Shown in pieces: positions 30,950 through 39,320 of a stretch of 64,000 nucleotides of DNA. This DNA is from Oceanimonas smirnovii ATCC BAA-899 (lineage in GTDB: Bacteria > Pseudomonadota > Gammaproteobacteria > Enterobacterales > Aeromonadaceae). The position numbers and the translations under genes were made by a program. Below the pieces are notes generated by a model. It was not told the origin of the DNA and ran no database searches. It was given only the letters and a program-made list of their open reading frames with translations. The stretch lies in contig NZ_KB908457.1 of NCBI RefSeq assembly GCF_000381965.1, forward strand, positions 124,001 through 188,000, written 5' to 3'. Position 1 is the stretch's first letter, and each line of letters starts with the position of its first letter.

Positions 30950-31786
30950 ATGATCCTTGATATCACGGTAGAAAATTTTCAGCAGGCGCTGATCCAGGCA
31001 TCCATGGAAAAAACGGTAGTGATCTTCTTTCATGCCGCTCAGGTGCCCGAATGTGAGCCAATGCGCATTCAGGCAGAGCAGCTGATCGGTGCCGACAACA
31101 GCCATGTGGATCTGGCCAGGGTAGATGTGGCCGATCCGCAGCTGCAAAGTCTGGCCATGCAGCTGGGACTGCAGGCGCTGCCGGCGCTGGTGGCTTTTAA
31201 GGAAGGACAGCCGGTAGACGTACTGGAAGGCCCGCAGGATGAACATGCCCTCAAGACTTTTCTCAAGCCCTATCTGCCCAACGAGGCGGAACTGCTGCTG
31301 GATCAGGCCAAGCAAATGCTCGGTATGGATCCAAAAGCCGCTTACGGTCTGCTGCAGCAGGCCAGAGCGCTGGACGACACCCCGGCCATTCGCCTGACCC
31401 TGGCCGAAACCGCCCTCGCCCTGAACAAACTGGAAGAAACTCAGCAGCTGCTCGGCACCATCGGCATGGCAGATCAGGACAGTCAGTATCAGCATATTCT
31501 GGCCCGGCTGGAGCTGGCTCAGGAAGCCGCCGACAGCCCCGAGCTGCGCGAGCTGGAGCAGAAACTGGCTGCCGCACCGGACGACCTTGGACTGAAAGAA
31601 GAGCTGGCAGTGCAGTATTTTCAGGCCGGCCGGCAGGAAGAAGGTTTACAGCTGCTGATTGAAATATTGCAGAAAGACCTCGCTTTTGGCGAAGCCAAAA
31701 AACACCTGCTGGATATGCTCACCAGCATGGGTGCCGATCCGCTGGCATCACGCTACCGCCGCAAGCTGTACAGTATGTTGTACTGA
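30950..31786 (+). CDS. cnoX: Thioredoxin-TPR chaperone CnoX (YbbN)
   Basis: 278 aa. An N-terminal thioredoxin fold (about 1-110) is followed by TPR-like helices. The active-site region reads HAAQVPEC: only the second cysteine of a CxxC survives, similar to the SxxC of E. coli CnoX, so it is unlikely to act as a disulfide reductase. CnoX protects folding clients from oxidation and hands them to GroEL or DnaK. It probably shares a transcript with the upstream transferase. Confidence 0.88.
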   Translation: MILDITVENFQQALIQASMEKTVVIFFHAAQVPECEPMRIQAEQLIGADNSHVDLARVDVADPQLQSLAMQLGLQALPALVAFKEGQPVDVLEGPQDEHALKTFLKPYLPNEAELLLDQAKQMLGMDPKAAYGLLQQARALDDTPAIRLTLAETALALNKLEETQQLLGTIGMADQDSQYQHILARLELAQEAADSPELRELEQKLAAAPDDLGLKEELAVQYFQAGRQEEGLQLLIEILQKDLAFGEAKKHLLDMLTSMGADPLASRYRRKLYSMLY

Positions 31787-31803
31787 TCGGGACCAGGGAT
31801 ATC

Positions 31804-31882
31804 GTTGGCGACGAGCGAAGCGAGTCCCAACAATCGAGCAAGCCGTGACAGTGTTGGGATTCGCGCTGCTCATCCCAACCTC
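31804..31882. repeat. REP-like palindrome pair in inverted orientation
   Basis: Two hairpins with GTTGG/CCCAAC ends face each other: 31804-31832 (loop containing GAGCGAAGCGA) and 31851-31882 (GTTGGGAT, 31853-31860, pairing with ATCCCAAC, 31872-31879). The loops are roughly reverse complements, so this is a head-to-head pair as in BIME elements mobilised by REP-associated transposases. No transposase gene is nearby. Confidence 0.65.
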
Positions 31883-31885
31883 TTC

Positions 31886-31920
31886 TTACCGCTGACAGCT
31901 TATGGCTCCCCGAAGGGGGT
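31886..31920. repeat. Class B element after the NSS transporter gene
   Basis: On the minus strand a hairpin CCCCTTCGGGG directly follows the transporter stop and leads into AGCCATAAGCTGTCAGCGG units. The same hairpin-plus-AGC-tail arrangement follows hda and, in part, the TauE-like gene. Confidence 0.6.
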
Positions 31921-33257
31921 TACCAGCTGGCAGCAATCACCAGCACTACCAGCAGCGGGCACACCAGCCGCACATACCAGGGCCAGATACGCCAGAACAG
32001 GCTGCCGGCAAGCTCGGGAGTACCTTTCACCAGCTCGTCAAACAGCTTGGCCCGGCCCCACATCCAGCCCCCCAGCACACAAAAGCCCAGCCCCACCAGC
32101 GGCTGAATATTCTGGGTAGACAGGCGAATAACAAAACCGAACAAAGCGCCGAAATTCAGACAGATCACCACACTGAACAGCGCCAGCGCCCCTCCCAGCA
32201 ACCAGGTCACCATGGGTCTGGGAGCATTAAAACGCTCTGTGGTGTAAGACACAGGTACTTCCAGCATGGAAATCGATGAGGTCAGTGCTGCTATCCCCAT
32301 CAGCACAAAGAACACCAGCGCCATCACCAGGCCCACGGGCCCCATGGTCTCGAACAAGGCCGGTAGTACCTCAAATACCAGGGTATCACTGCTCAGCAGG
32401 CTGCCGTCTTCGGCATAAATGGTCACACCGTTATGCATGGCCACAAACATGGCGGGCAAAATCACCAGCCCCGCCAGAAAGGCCACGCCGGTATCCAGCA
32501 ACGTCACCTGAAAAGCAGTGGCGGGAATACTTTCCTGCCGGCTCAGATAAGAGCCGTACATCAGCATGGAACAACCGCCGATGGTCAGAGAGAAAAACGC
32601 CTGCCCCATGGCACTGATCAACAGCTGACTGTCCATCACTTTGCTGAAGTCAGGCACCAGATAATGACGCAACCCTTCCATGGCCCCATTCTGAGTGAGA
32701 ATGTAGCCAAACAGCAGAATAAACAGCACAAACAGCGCCGGCATCAGCCGTGCCGACCAGCGTTCTATGCCCTTGCGCACACCGGCCTGCACCACCAGAA
32801 TGGTGAGCAGGTAAAACACCAGGGTCCAGACAATATTACGGCCCAGGCCAAAGGCTTCCAGCCAGCCGGTGGCGGCCTGCCAGCCCAGCATACGGGTTAC
32901 GCTGGCGGCCAGAAAAGCCAGCAGCCAGCCCGCCACAATGGCATAAAACGACAGCACCAGGCTGGGTACCAGCATGCCTGCATAACCCACCAGGGCCGCC
33001 AGCTGCTTTTGCAGCCGGGTTTTACCCAGTTTGCGCACCGAGTCCACCGGGTTGGCCTGACCGTGCCGGCCAATGGCCACTTCCATAATCAGCATGGGAA
33101 ATGCCAGGATCAGCACCAATACCAGATAGGCCACCAGAAAAGCTCCGCCGCCATTGCTGGCCGCCTGGGTAGGAAAGCCCCAGATATTACCCAGTCCTAC
33201 CGCTGCTCCCGCGGCCGCCATAATAAACCCGAAGCGGGAAGCAAAATGTTCTCTCAC
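31920..33257 (-). CDS. NSS-family sodium-dependent transporter
   Basis: 445 aa with about 12 membrane helices. The N-terminus RFGFIMAAAGAAVGLGNIWGFPTQAASNGGGAFL is the hallmark of neurotransmitter:sodium symporters, including the sodium-site glycines of helix 1. FSLTIGGCSMLMYGSYLS corresponds to helix 6. Members take up amino acids with sodium; the substrate cannot be assigned. It lies downstream of perM on the same strand with a 33-bp gap. Confidence 0.92.
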   Translation of the reverse strand: MREHFASRFGFIMAAAGAAVGLGNIWGFPTQAASNGGGAFLVAYLVLVLILAFPMLIMEVAIGRHGQANPVDSVRKLGKTRLQKQLAALVGYAGMLVPSLVLSFYAIVAGWLLAFLAASVTRMLGWQAATGWLEAFGLGRNIVWTLVFYLLTILVVQAGVRKGIERWSARLMPALFVLFILLFGYILTQNGAMEGLRHYLVPDFSKVMDSQLLISAMGQAFFSLTIGGCSMLMYGSYLSRQESIPATAFQVTLLDTGVAFLAGLVILPAMFVAMHNGVTIYAEDGSLLSSDTLVFEVLPALFETMGPVGLVMALVFFVLMGIAALTSSISMLEVPVSYTTERFNAPRPMVTWLLGGALALFSVVICLNFGALFGFVIRLSTQNIQPLVGLGFCVLGGWMWGRAKLFDELVKGTPELAGSLFWRIWPWYVRLVCPLLVVLVIAASW

Positions 33258-33290
33258 TCTGTATTCCTTGAATTATTGTTTGTTACTAGA

Positions 33291-34361
33291 TCAAGCCGGC
33301 TTATCAGGTAATGCATTCTGCCGCGGCCAGGCGTTGATCACCGCCTTTACCAGGGTGGCCAGCGGAATGGCAAAAAACACCCCCCAAAAACCCCAGAGGC
33401 CACCGAACACCAGCACAGCGACAATAATGGCAATGGGGTGCAGGTTAACGGCTTCCGAAAACAACACAGGTACCAGCACATTGCCATCCAGTGCCTGAAT
33501 AATGCCATAGGCCACAATCAGATAGAAAAACGGCGGCGTAAAACCCCACTGAAACAGCCCTACCATGGCCACCGGCACTGTGGCCGCAGCAGCACCTATG
33601 TAGGGGATCAGCACCGAAAAGCCCACCAGCACCGCCAGCAGCAGGGCATAATTAAGCCCCAGCAGCGCAAAGGTGACATAACTGACGCTGCCCACTATCA
33701 GAATTTCAATCACCTTGCCGCGCACGTAGTTGGCAATCTGCACGTTCATCTCATGCCACACGCGGGAAATAAGCTCCCGGTTTTCCGGCAAAAAACGGTT
33801 CATGCTCTGCAGCAGCAACGGCTTGTCCTTCAGCATAAAAAACACCAGCACAGACACCAGAATAAGATAAACCAGCATCACAGCCACATTGGTCAGCGAG
33901 CTGATAGAGACACTTAAGATGGCATCAGCTGAGCCCAGCAGCCGGCCGCGCAGCTCGGTCAGCAGGTTTTGCATCAGAGTCACATCCACCAGCTCAGGGT
34001 AGTCTTCCGGCAGGGTCAGCAGCACCTCCTGAGCCCGGTTGATCATGGTGGGAATTTCCCGTGCCAGATTAGTGCTCTGATTGAGAATGGAGGGCACCAG
34101 ACTGACCAGTGACAATACCAGCAAGACCGCAAACAGCAGCAAGACCACCCCCGCCGCCGGCCCCCGGCCCAGCCCGAGGCGGCGCAGACGGCCCACGGGC
34201 CACTCCAGCAGATAGGCAATCACAATGGCAGCAAAAAACGGGGTCAGTATGCGGCCCATGAAATACATGACCACAAAGCCGAACAGCAACAGCAGAAACA
34301 ATACCACGGCACCCGGATCGGAGAAGCGCTGCCGATACCAGTGCTTGATTACATCCAACAT
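33291..34361 (-). CDS. perM: AI-2E family membrane protein PerM
   Basis: 356 aa with about eight membrane helices and the family pattern of a long mid-protein soluble segment followed by GFSVLIPYIGAAAATVPV and a C-terminal GGLWGFWGVFFAIPLATLVKAV. E. coli PerM (YfgO) is likewise next to bepA and yfgD. The family includes the AI-2 exporter TqsA and sodium/proton antiporters; the substrate here is unknown. Confidence 0.88.
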   Translation of the reverse strand: MLDVIKHWYRQRFSDPGAVVLFLLLLFGFVVMYFMGRILTPFFAAIVIAYLLEWPVGRLRRLGLGRGPAAGVVLLLFAVLLVLSLVSLVPSILNQSTNLAREIPTMINRAQEVLLTLPEDYPELVDVTLMQNLLTELRGRLLGSADAILSVSISSLTNVAVMLVYLILVSVLVFFMLKDKPLLLQSMNRFLPENRELISRVWHEMNVQIANYVRGKVIEILIVGSVSYVTFALLGLNYALLLAVLVGFSVLIPYIGAAAATVPVAMVGLFQWGFTPPFFYLIVAYGIIQALDGNVLVPVLFSEAVNLHPIAIIVAVLVFGGLWGFWGVFFAIPLATLVKAVINAWPRQNALPDKPA

Positions 34362-34370
34362 GACCTGTCC

Positions 34371-34592
34371 TTATGAGAGTTTGGTAATGATAAGCCTGAG
34401 CCGGTGGGAAGAGTGTGACACTGTTTTCACGCTGTGCCCGACGCGCTCCAGATAGGCGGGAATATCCCGGCGCGAGCCGGCATCAGCCAGCACCAGTTCA
34501 AGCTGCTGGCCACACTGTGCCTGTTTTAGCCAAAGCTTGACCTCAAGCAGGGGCTGAGGGCAACGCAGGTGGCTTACATCCAGCTGTTCCAT
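34371..34592 (-). CDS. TusA-like small sulfur-carrier protein
   Basis: 73 aa from ATG 34592 (MEQLDVSHLRCPQPLLEVK), with GGGGCAG upstream; a start at 34610 is also possible. The CPxP motif with C11 is the persulfide-carrying cysteine of the TusA/SirA/YedF fold. Its position between bepA and perM rather than with tusBCD makes a dedicated role in tRNA thiolation uncertain. It is 9 bp upstream of perM and divergent from bepA. Confidence 0.82.
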   Translation of the reverse strand: MEQLDVSHLRCPQPLLEVKLWLKQAQCGQQLELVLADAGSRRDIPAYLERVGHSVKTVSHSSHRLRLIITKLS

Positions 34593-34706
34593 GTTCTGCC
34601 CCTTATGCAAAGGGGCATTATCCCCTGCCTGAGGTTCGCAAACAATGCTTGTTCCCCTTGAAACGGCCGGTTATTCTGCCTGTCCCCTTCGGCAAAAGGT
34701 TGAACT

Positions 34707-36149
34707 ATGCGGTTTTACTCCACGCCCCTGTTACTGGCTCTTTTTCTTGGCAACAGTCTGCCCGCTCAGGCCGACAACCGGTTGCCCGATATCGGCACCG
34801 CCGGTGTCAGTGCCATGTCGGTGGAGCGGGAAGCCCGCTTTGGGGAAGCCTTCAGCCGCTTTGCCCGGGCTAATCAGCCGGTAGTGAATGACCCTGTGCT
34901 GAACGAATATATCACCAGTCTGGGACACCGGCTGTTATCTCAGGCAGACTCGGTACGGTTTCCGTTCCGGTTTTTGTTGATCCGAGACGACAGCATCAAC
35001 GCCAGCGCCTTTCTGGGCGGCGTGGTGCAGTTGCATACCGGTCTGTTCCTGTACGCCGACAACGAAAGTGAGCTGGCCTCGGTAATGGCCCATGAAATCA
35101 CTCACGTTACCCAGCGTCATATCGCCCGCTATCTGGAGTCCCAGTCGCGCAGCACACCATTAACGATTGCCGGTCTGGTAGGCTCGGTCGCGCTGGCGGT
35201 GGTGAACCCGCAGGCAGGCATGGCGGCGTTACAAACCACACTGGGGCTGAAAATGCAGTCGGCCATCAACTACACCCGGGACAACGAATTTGAAGCCGAC
35301 CGCTTAGGCTTGAGGTTGTTGCATAATGCCGGCTTTGATCCCAATGCCATGGCTGGCTTTTTTCAGAAACTGGCCGAAAAATATCAGTTTGCCAGTACAC
35401 CGCCACAAATGCTGCTGACCCACCCCCTGCCCGCCAGCCGTATTGCCGAAGCCCGCTCCCGGGCTGCTGATTATAAAGCAGACAAGGTCCCCCCTTCACT
35501 CGATTTTCAGTTTGCCAAGGCGCGCATTATGGTGCGCTTGCAGCAGTCGGGAACCAGAGAGCTGCACAAGTACTTTGCCAGAGAGGTCAACGGCCATGGC
35601 AGCTGGCTGCCCGACGCCGCCCGTTATGGTCAGGCCCTGGGGCTGCTGGATATTAACAAGCCGGAAGAGGCCAGACCCCTGCTGGAGCAGCTGGCCCAGC
35701 GTCATGGCAACAATTTGTTTGTGCTCGATGCACTGACGGATCTGGATAACGCCGAAAGCCGCCATCAGGCCGCCATTACCCGGCTTACTCAGGCTCAGCA
35801 ACGTTTACCCGAGCACAAGGTGGTGGTAATTAACCTGGCCGATACTCTGCTGCAGGCAGGCCGGCATCAGGATGCCGCCACTCTGCTGGATGACTACGCC
35901 CGCCGCCATCCTGAAGAGCCGCTGGTGTGGGATTTGCTGGCCCAGGCGCTGCGTCCATTGGGTGATGAGTCGGCCTTTCGCCGTGCCCGGGCCGAGCTGG
36001 CCGCGCTGGAAGGTCGCTATGATATAGCGGTACAGCAAATGGAGCTGGCCGCCACCCTGTCTCAGGACACCATGCAGCGCGCCCGCCTGGGGGCCCGTCT
36101 GGAGCAGCTGCGCCAGCAACAACAGGAATGGGACGCGCTCAGAAACTAA
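34707..36149 (+). CDS. bepA: Periplasmic metalloprotease/chaperone BepA
   Basis: 480 aa. A signal peptide ends near QAQA/D23. The M48 zinc motif HEITH (H129, E130, H133) and the later FEADRLG third ligand are intact. The C-terminal half has TPR-like repeats. BepA promotes LptD assembly and degrades stalled outer-membrane proteins. It is convergent with the TlpA-like gene. Confidence 0.93.
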   Translation: MRFYSTPLLLALFLGNSLPAQADNRLPDIGTAGVSAMSVEREARFGEAFSRFARANQPVVNDPVLNEYITSLGHRLLSQADSVRFPFRFLLIRDDSINASAFLGGVVQLHTGLFLYADNESELASVMAHEITHVTQRHIARYLESQSRSTPLTIAGLVGSVALAVVNPQAGMAALQTTLGLKMQSAINYTRDNEFEADRLGLRLLHNAGFDPNAMAGFFQKLAEKYQFASTPPQMLLTHPLPASRIAEARSRAADYKADKVPPSLDFQFAKARIMVRLQQSGTRELHKYFAREVNGHGSWLPDAARYGQALGLLDINKPEEARPLLEQLAQRHGNNLFVLDALTDLDNAESRHQAAITRLTQAQQRLPEHKVVVINLADTLLQAGRHQDAATLLDDYARRHPEEPLVWDLLAQALRPLGDESAFRRARAELAALEGRYDIAVQQMELAATLSQDTMQRARLGARLEQLRQQQQEWDALRN

Positions 36150-36154
36150 CTTCA

Positions 36155-36211
36155 GAGAATAGGGAATGGGGAGTAGTGAAGCCATTCCCTGCTCCCCATT
36201 CCCTATTCCCA
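36155..36211. repeat. GGGANT-type inverted repeat (class A) between bepA and the TlpA-like gene
   Basis: GAATAGGGAATGGGGAGTAG is mirrored by ATTCCCTGCTCCCCATTCCC after a four-base loop, the cleanest example in the window. It fills a convergent gap, and the stop codon of the TlpA-like gene (36203-36205) lies in its right arm. Confidence 0.8.
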
Positions 36212-36649
36212 GTACTTTTCCCGCCAGCGGACAATATCTTCCGCCTTCAGCTCCCCCTGATGGCGTTCCGCCAGCTGGCCGTCGGGATCGATTACAAAAG
36301 TGGTGGGCAGCACCCGGGGCGACTCAAAGGGCCAGGGGCCACTGAGACTGGCCGCCACCGGCATGGTCATTTGGTGGCGTTCGCCCAGGGCCTGCAGCGC
36401 CTCCGGGGCCAGTGCATCAAAACTCACCGCCAGCACCTTGGGGCCCTGCCTGTCGTTCAGCTCATTGAGTAATGGCAGCTCCCGCAAACAGGGTTGGCAC
36501 CACTCGGCAAAATAGTTCACCACCAGCCAGTTTCCCTTAAAATCATTCAAGGTCTGCTGCCGGCCGTCGGCCAGTGTGAGGCTGGCCGGCTCGCCGCAAC
36601 CGGCCAGCGCCAGCAGCGCCGTTAAAAACAGAAGGCGAAGTTTGCCCAT
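36203..36649 (-). CDS. TlpA-like thioredoxin-fold lipoprotein
   Basis: 148 aa from ATG 36649 (MGKLRLLFLTALLALAGC), where a lipoprotein signal begins; lipobox LAGC gives C18. The thioredoxin active site WCQPC is at residues 50-54 and a cis-proline loop VLPTTFVID follows. It probably reduces or isomerises disulfides at the envelope; no partner is obvious. The C-terminal YWE and stop run into the class A repeat. It is divergent from the ArsC-like gene. Confidence 0.85.
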   Translation of the reverse strand: MGKLRLLFLTALLALAGCGEPASLTLADGRQQTLNDFKGNWLVVNYFAEWCQPCLRELPLLNELNDRQGPKVLAVSFDALAPEALQALGERHQMTMPVAASLSGPWPFESPRVLPTTFVIDPDGQLAERHQGELKAEDIVRWREKYWE

Positions 36650-36699
36650 TCCGAGGTCCCTTCTATACAATGCCCGCAGCCACGCCACAGGAGTGAAAA

Positions 36700-37050
36700 A
36701 TGAATCTGTTTATCTATCATAATCCCCGCTGCTCTAAAAGCCGGGAAACCCTGGCCCTGCTGCAGGAAAAAGGTCTGGAGCCCGAGATTATCAAATACCT
36801 CGACACGCCCCCTGATGCAGAACAAATAACACAACTGCTGAACCAGCTGGGCATGAGCTCGGCCCGGGAACTGATGCGCACCAAGGAAGAAATATACAAA
36901 ACCCTGGCACTGGCTGACGTGACCGACGAAGCCGCCCTTATCAATGCCATGGTGGCCAACCCCAAACTGATTGAGCGCCCCATAGTGGTATGCAATGGCA
37001 AGGCAGCGCTGGGCCGCCCGCCGGAGCAGGTGCTGAGCATACTGCCATGA
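36700..37050 (+). CDS. yfgD: ArsC-family reductase-like protein (YfgD)
   Basis: 116 aa. The sequence MNLFIYHNPRCSKSRETLALL carries the conserved catalytic cysteine C11, and ERPIVVCNGKAALGRPPE is the C-terminal signature. The fold is that of glutaredoxin-coupled arsenate reductase. No other arsenic genes are nearby, and this yfgD-type neighbourhood with bepA and perM is a housekeeping one, so arsenate may not be the substrate. It overlaps the next gene by four bases. Confidence 0.88.
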   Translation: MNLFIYHNPRCSKSRETLALLQEKGLEPEIIKYLDTPPDAEQITQLLNQLGMSSARELMRTKEEIYKTLALADVTDEAALINAMVANPKLIERPIVVCNGKAALGRPPEQVLSILP

Positions 37051-37421
37051 CCACTTCATTTGCGCGCAAACTGGCGCTCACCGGTTATCTCGGGCTGATT
37101 GTCTGGGTGGCCTTGTGGCACGGTGTGCTGTCTCCTCATCCTGAGCTGGGATCTGTCTTTATGCTGGTCATGTGGCTGCCCTGGCTGTTTATTCCCATGC
37201 CGGGCATGCTCAAGGGTAATCCCTACACTCACGCCTGGGCAGTGTTTTTAATCATGCCCTACTTTCTGCATTCACTGACGTTGCTGTGGGTGGATGAAGG
37301 CGAACGCTGGCTGGCACTGGTGGAGCTGCTGCTGGCCACCACCATGTTTGTGGGCAGCACCTATTACGCCAAACTACGCGGCCGCGAGCTGGGCCTGAGC
37401 ATTCGCAAAAAGAAGGATTAA
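37047..37421 (+). CDS. DUF2069 inner-membrane protein
   Basis: 124 aa from the ATG at 37047, which overlaps the yfgD stop in ATGA. Four hydrophobic segments (LTGYLGLIVWVALWHGVL, FMLVMWLPWLFIPMP, WAVFLIMPYFLHSLTLLWV, LVELLLATTMFVGSTYY) end in a basic tail RKKKD. DUF2069 has no known function. It is convergent with hda. Confidence 0.82.
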   Translation: MTTSFARKLALTGYLGLIVWVALWHGVLSPHPELGSVFMLVMWLPWLFIPMPGMLKGNPYTHAWAVFLIMPYFLHSLTLLWVDEGERWLALVELLLATTMFVGSTYYAKLRGRELGLSIRKKKD

Positions 37422-37425
37422 CGGC

Positions 37426-37449
37426 CAGGGACTGGGGATTAGGGAATTG
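37426..37449. repeat. Half class A element after the DUF2069 gene
   Basis: AGGGACTGGGGATTAGGGAAT matches one arm of the class A repeats, without the complementary arm. A CCGCC/GGCGG-type GC hairpin region follows (37451-37490). Confidence 0.55.
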
Positions 37450-37540
37450 TAGCCGCCGCTTCAGCTGGCGGGACCTGCTTCGCAGGCCCTGCCGACTAAA
37501 GTGGCAGCCACAAAAACATGCCCAGCCCGCATATTCAGGT

Positions 37541-37587
37541 TTAACTTACAGCTGACCGCTTATGGCTTACAGCTGGCCCGAAGGGCC
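37541..37587. repeat. Class B element after hda
   Basis: On the minus strand the hda stop is followed by hairpin GGCCCTTCGGGCC (37575-37587) and then AGCTGTAAGCCATAAGCGG and AGCTGTAAG units. The hairpin without a T run may act as a weak terminator. Confidence 0.6.
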
Positions 37588-37588
37588 G

Positions 37589-38311
37589 TTAAAGCCCCAG
37601 TATTTCCCGGGTGAAGGGCAGGCTTAGCTTGCGCCTGGCCTGAAACGAGGCATTGTCGAGCAGATCAAGAGCGGCAAGCAGCGTGCTCATGTCCCGGGAC
37701 AACCGGCTCAGCAGCAGCCGGCCCACATCGGTGGGCAGCTTGAAGCCACGCAGCTCGGCGCGCAACTGCAGGGCACTGAGCTTGCCTTCGTCATCCAGGG
37801 TTTTCAATTGATAGGCCACGCCCCAGTCCAGCCGTGAGGCCAAATCCGGCAGGCTCAGCCCCAGATTGCGGGACGGTGCCGGGGCGCTGATCACCAGGCT
37901 GCCACCGGCCCGCTCCCGCCGGCGGTTAAAGAAGTTAAATACCGCCCGCTCCCATTCTTCCACGCCGGCAATGGCATCCAGATTATCCAGGCACACCAGG
38001 GGCAGCAGCTCCATGCCCTCCAGCAGGCTGGGCGTCATACGCTGGTAAGACTGTAAAGGCAGGCAGGTGGCCGCCTCGCCGGCGGCATTTACCTCGGCGC
38101 AGGCCGCATGCAGCAAGTGAGAGCGGCCCGAGCCGGGCTGCCCCCAGAGATAAATAACTTCATCCCCCTGACCCACGGCGGCATTTTTAAGGGCGGTGAT
38201 CAGCTGGGCATTGTCACCCGGATAAAAACTGGCAAAGGTTTCATCATCGGGCAGCTGCACCGCCAGCGCCAGCTGGGCTGGCTGCTGTTCCTCGTCGCCG
38301 TCGCGGTTCAC
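37589..38311 (-). CDS. hda: DnaA regulatory inactivator Hda
   Basis: 240 aa with a GTG start at 38311 that overlaps the stop of the upstream DUF2066 gene in GTGA; GGAG lies eight bases upstream. Hda, with the beta clamp, stimulates ATP hydrolysis by DnaA after initiation. The clamp-binding motif QLALAV is at residues 13-18, Walker A GQPGSGRS at 57-64, and the AAA+ sensor/arginine region SRLDWG follows. Confidence 0.93.
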   Translation of the reverse strand: MNRDGDEEQQPAQLALAVQLPDDETFASFYPGDNAQLITALKNAAVGQGDEVIYLWGQPGSGRSHLLHAACAEVNAAGEAATCLPLQSYQRMTPSLLEGMELLPLVCLDNLDAIAGVEEWERAVFNFFNRRRERAGGSLVISAPAPSRNLGLSLPDLASRLDWGVAYQLKTLDDEGKLSALQLRAELRGFKLPTDVGRLLLSRLSRDMSTLLAALDLLDNASFQARRKLSLPFTREILGL

Positions 38312-39258
38312 TCGGTGCGCTCCAGCCGGTAGCGGCGCTCACCCAGGGCACTCAGTCCGGCCCGGCTCAGCGCCGGGCGGACAGCAGCAGACTCAAGCTC
38401 AAGCCGAAAACGGGCCTGATCACCGGCGCTGTCCAGCACAGAGACACCGGCCACACCATCAAGGTCGCTCAGTCGCTGCTCCAGACGGACCATATCGGCA
38501 AACTGTGTCAGGCCGGTTACCACTATGGTGAGTTCACCGGGGGCATCGGCACCAGCCTGCAGTGCCTGCGCCGGCGCGCTGTTATCTGGTCGGGTCTCGG
38601 CCATGGCAGCCTGCCGGGCTACCCAGTAGTTATTCACGTCGGCAAGCACTTGCTCTGCCGACGCCGCCGCTCCCTGAGTCAGAGGCTGCTCAGCGTCTTT
38701 GTGATAAAGCCGCCAGTTCAGACGATGCTCCTGTTGCTGCACCGCCAGCCACACTTCAGCGCCATAGCGCTGGCTGGCTTCAGCAAGGTTCTGAAGGCTG
38801 GTTTTATCAATCTGCATATGCTCCTGCAGATCCCAAAGAGGCCAGAGCAGCGGAATGGCATAATAACGTGATGCCTTGCGCCAGCTGGTGTCGGGCATGT
38901 CTTTGGCCTGGCCGTCATTCACCTGCCATACCAGAATCGCCGGGCGTTTGCCCCGCCACAGGCTCAGGCCGGCACTGTGAAACAGGGGGCTCAGCTCGGC
39001 TTCGGCAAACTGCACTGTATAGCCCCCCGCGGTTGATGTGCTCAGGGTATAGCGGGACCAGTCATTCAGAATTTCCTGCGCCACCCAGGAGCCGGCGGCA
39101 GCACTGCCTCCAAGGCGGGACAGCAGAATGTTAACCGCCTGCTCCCGGGCCTTTTCTCGGCTGTAAGGAGCGGCGTCGAGTTGCACATCAAATACCGATG
39201 CGGCTGCGGTGGCGGAGACACACAACAGCATCAATGACAGCAGCAGTTGTTTCAGCAT
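38308..39258 (-). CDS. DUF2066 exported protein
   Basis: 316 aa from ATG 39258 (MLKQLLLSLMLLCVSATAAAS), which gives a clear signal peptide; the longer frame to 39378 has none. DUF2066 proteins are widely found directly upstream of hda in gammaproteobacteria, and the function is unknown. No lipobox or membrane anchor is seen, so it is probably periplasmic. Translationally coupled to hda. Confidence 0.82.
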   Translation of the reverse strand: MLKQLLLSLMLLCVSATAAASVFDVQLDAAPYSREKAREQAVNILLSRLGGSAAAGSWVAQEILNDWSRYTLSTSTAGGYTVQFAEAELSPLFHSAGLSLWRGKRPAILVWQVNDGQAKDMPDTSWRKASRYYAIPLLWPLWDLQEHMQIDKTSLQNLAEASQRYGAEVWLAVQQQEHRLNWRLYHKDAEQPLTQGAAASAEQVLADVNNYWVARQAAMAETRPDNSAPAQALQAGADAPGELTIVVTGLTQFADMVRLEQRLSDLDGVAGVSVLDSAGDQARFRLELESAAVRPALSRAGLSALGERRYRLERTE

Positions 39259-39320
39259 AACCGGGCCATTGTCGTAAACAGGACGCTTATGATAACCACT
39301 GACCGAAGCGCATGCCAGAA

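Noticed and set aside
31795-31920. Insertion sequence remnant between cnoX and the NSS gene
   Set aside because: Palindromes are short and paired in REP style, with no transposase fragment or target duplication visible.
36700-37050. Arsenic-resistance island based on the ArsC-like gene
   Set aside because: No arsR, arsB or other ars genes nearby; the yfgD-bepA-perM neighbourhood is the normal housekeeping one.
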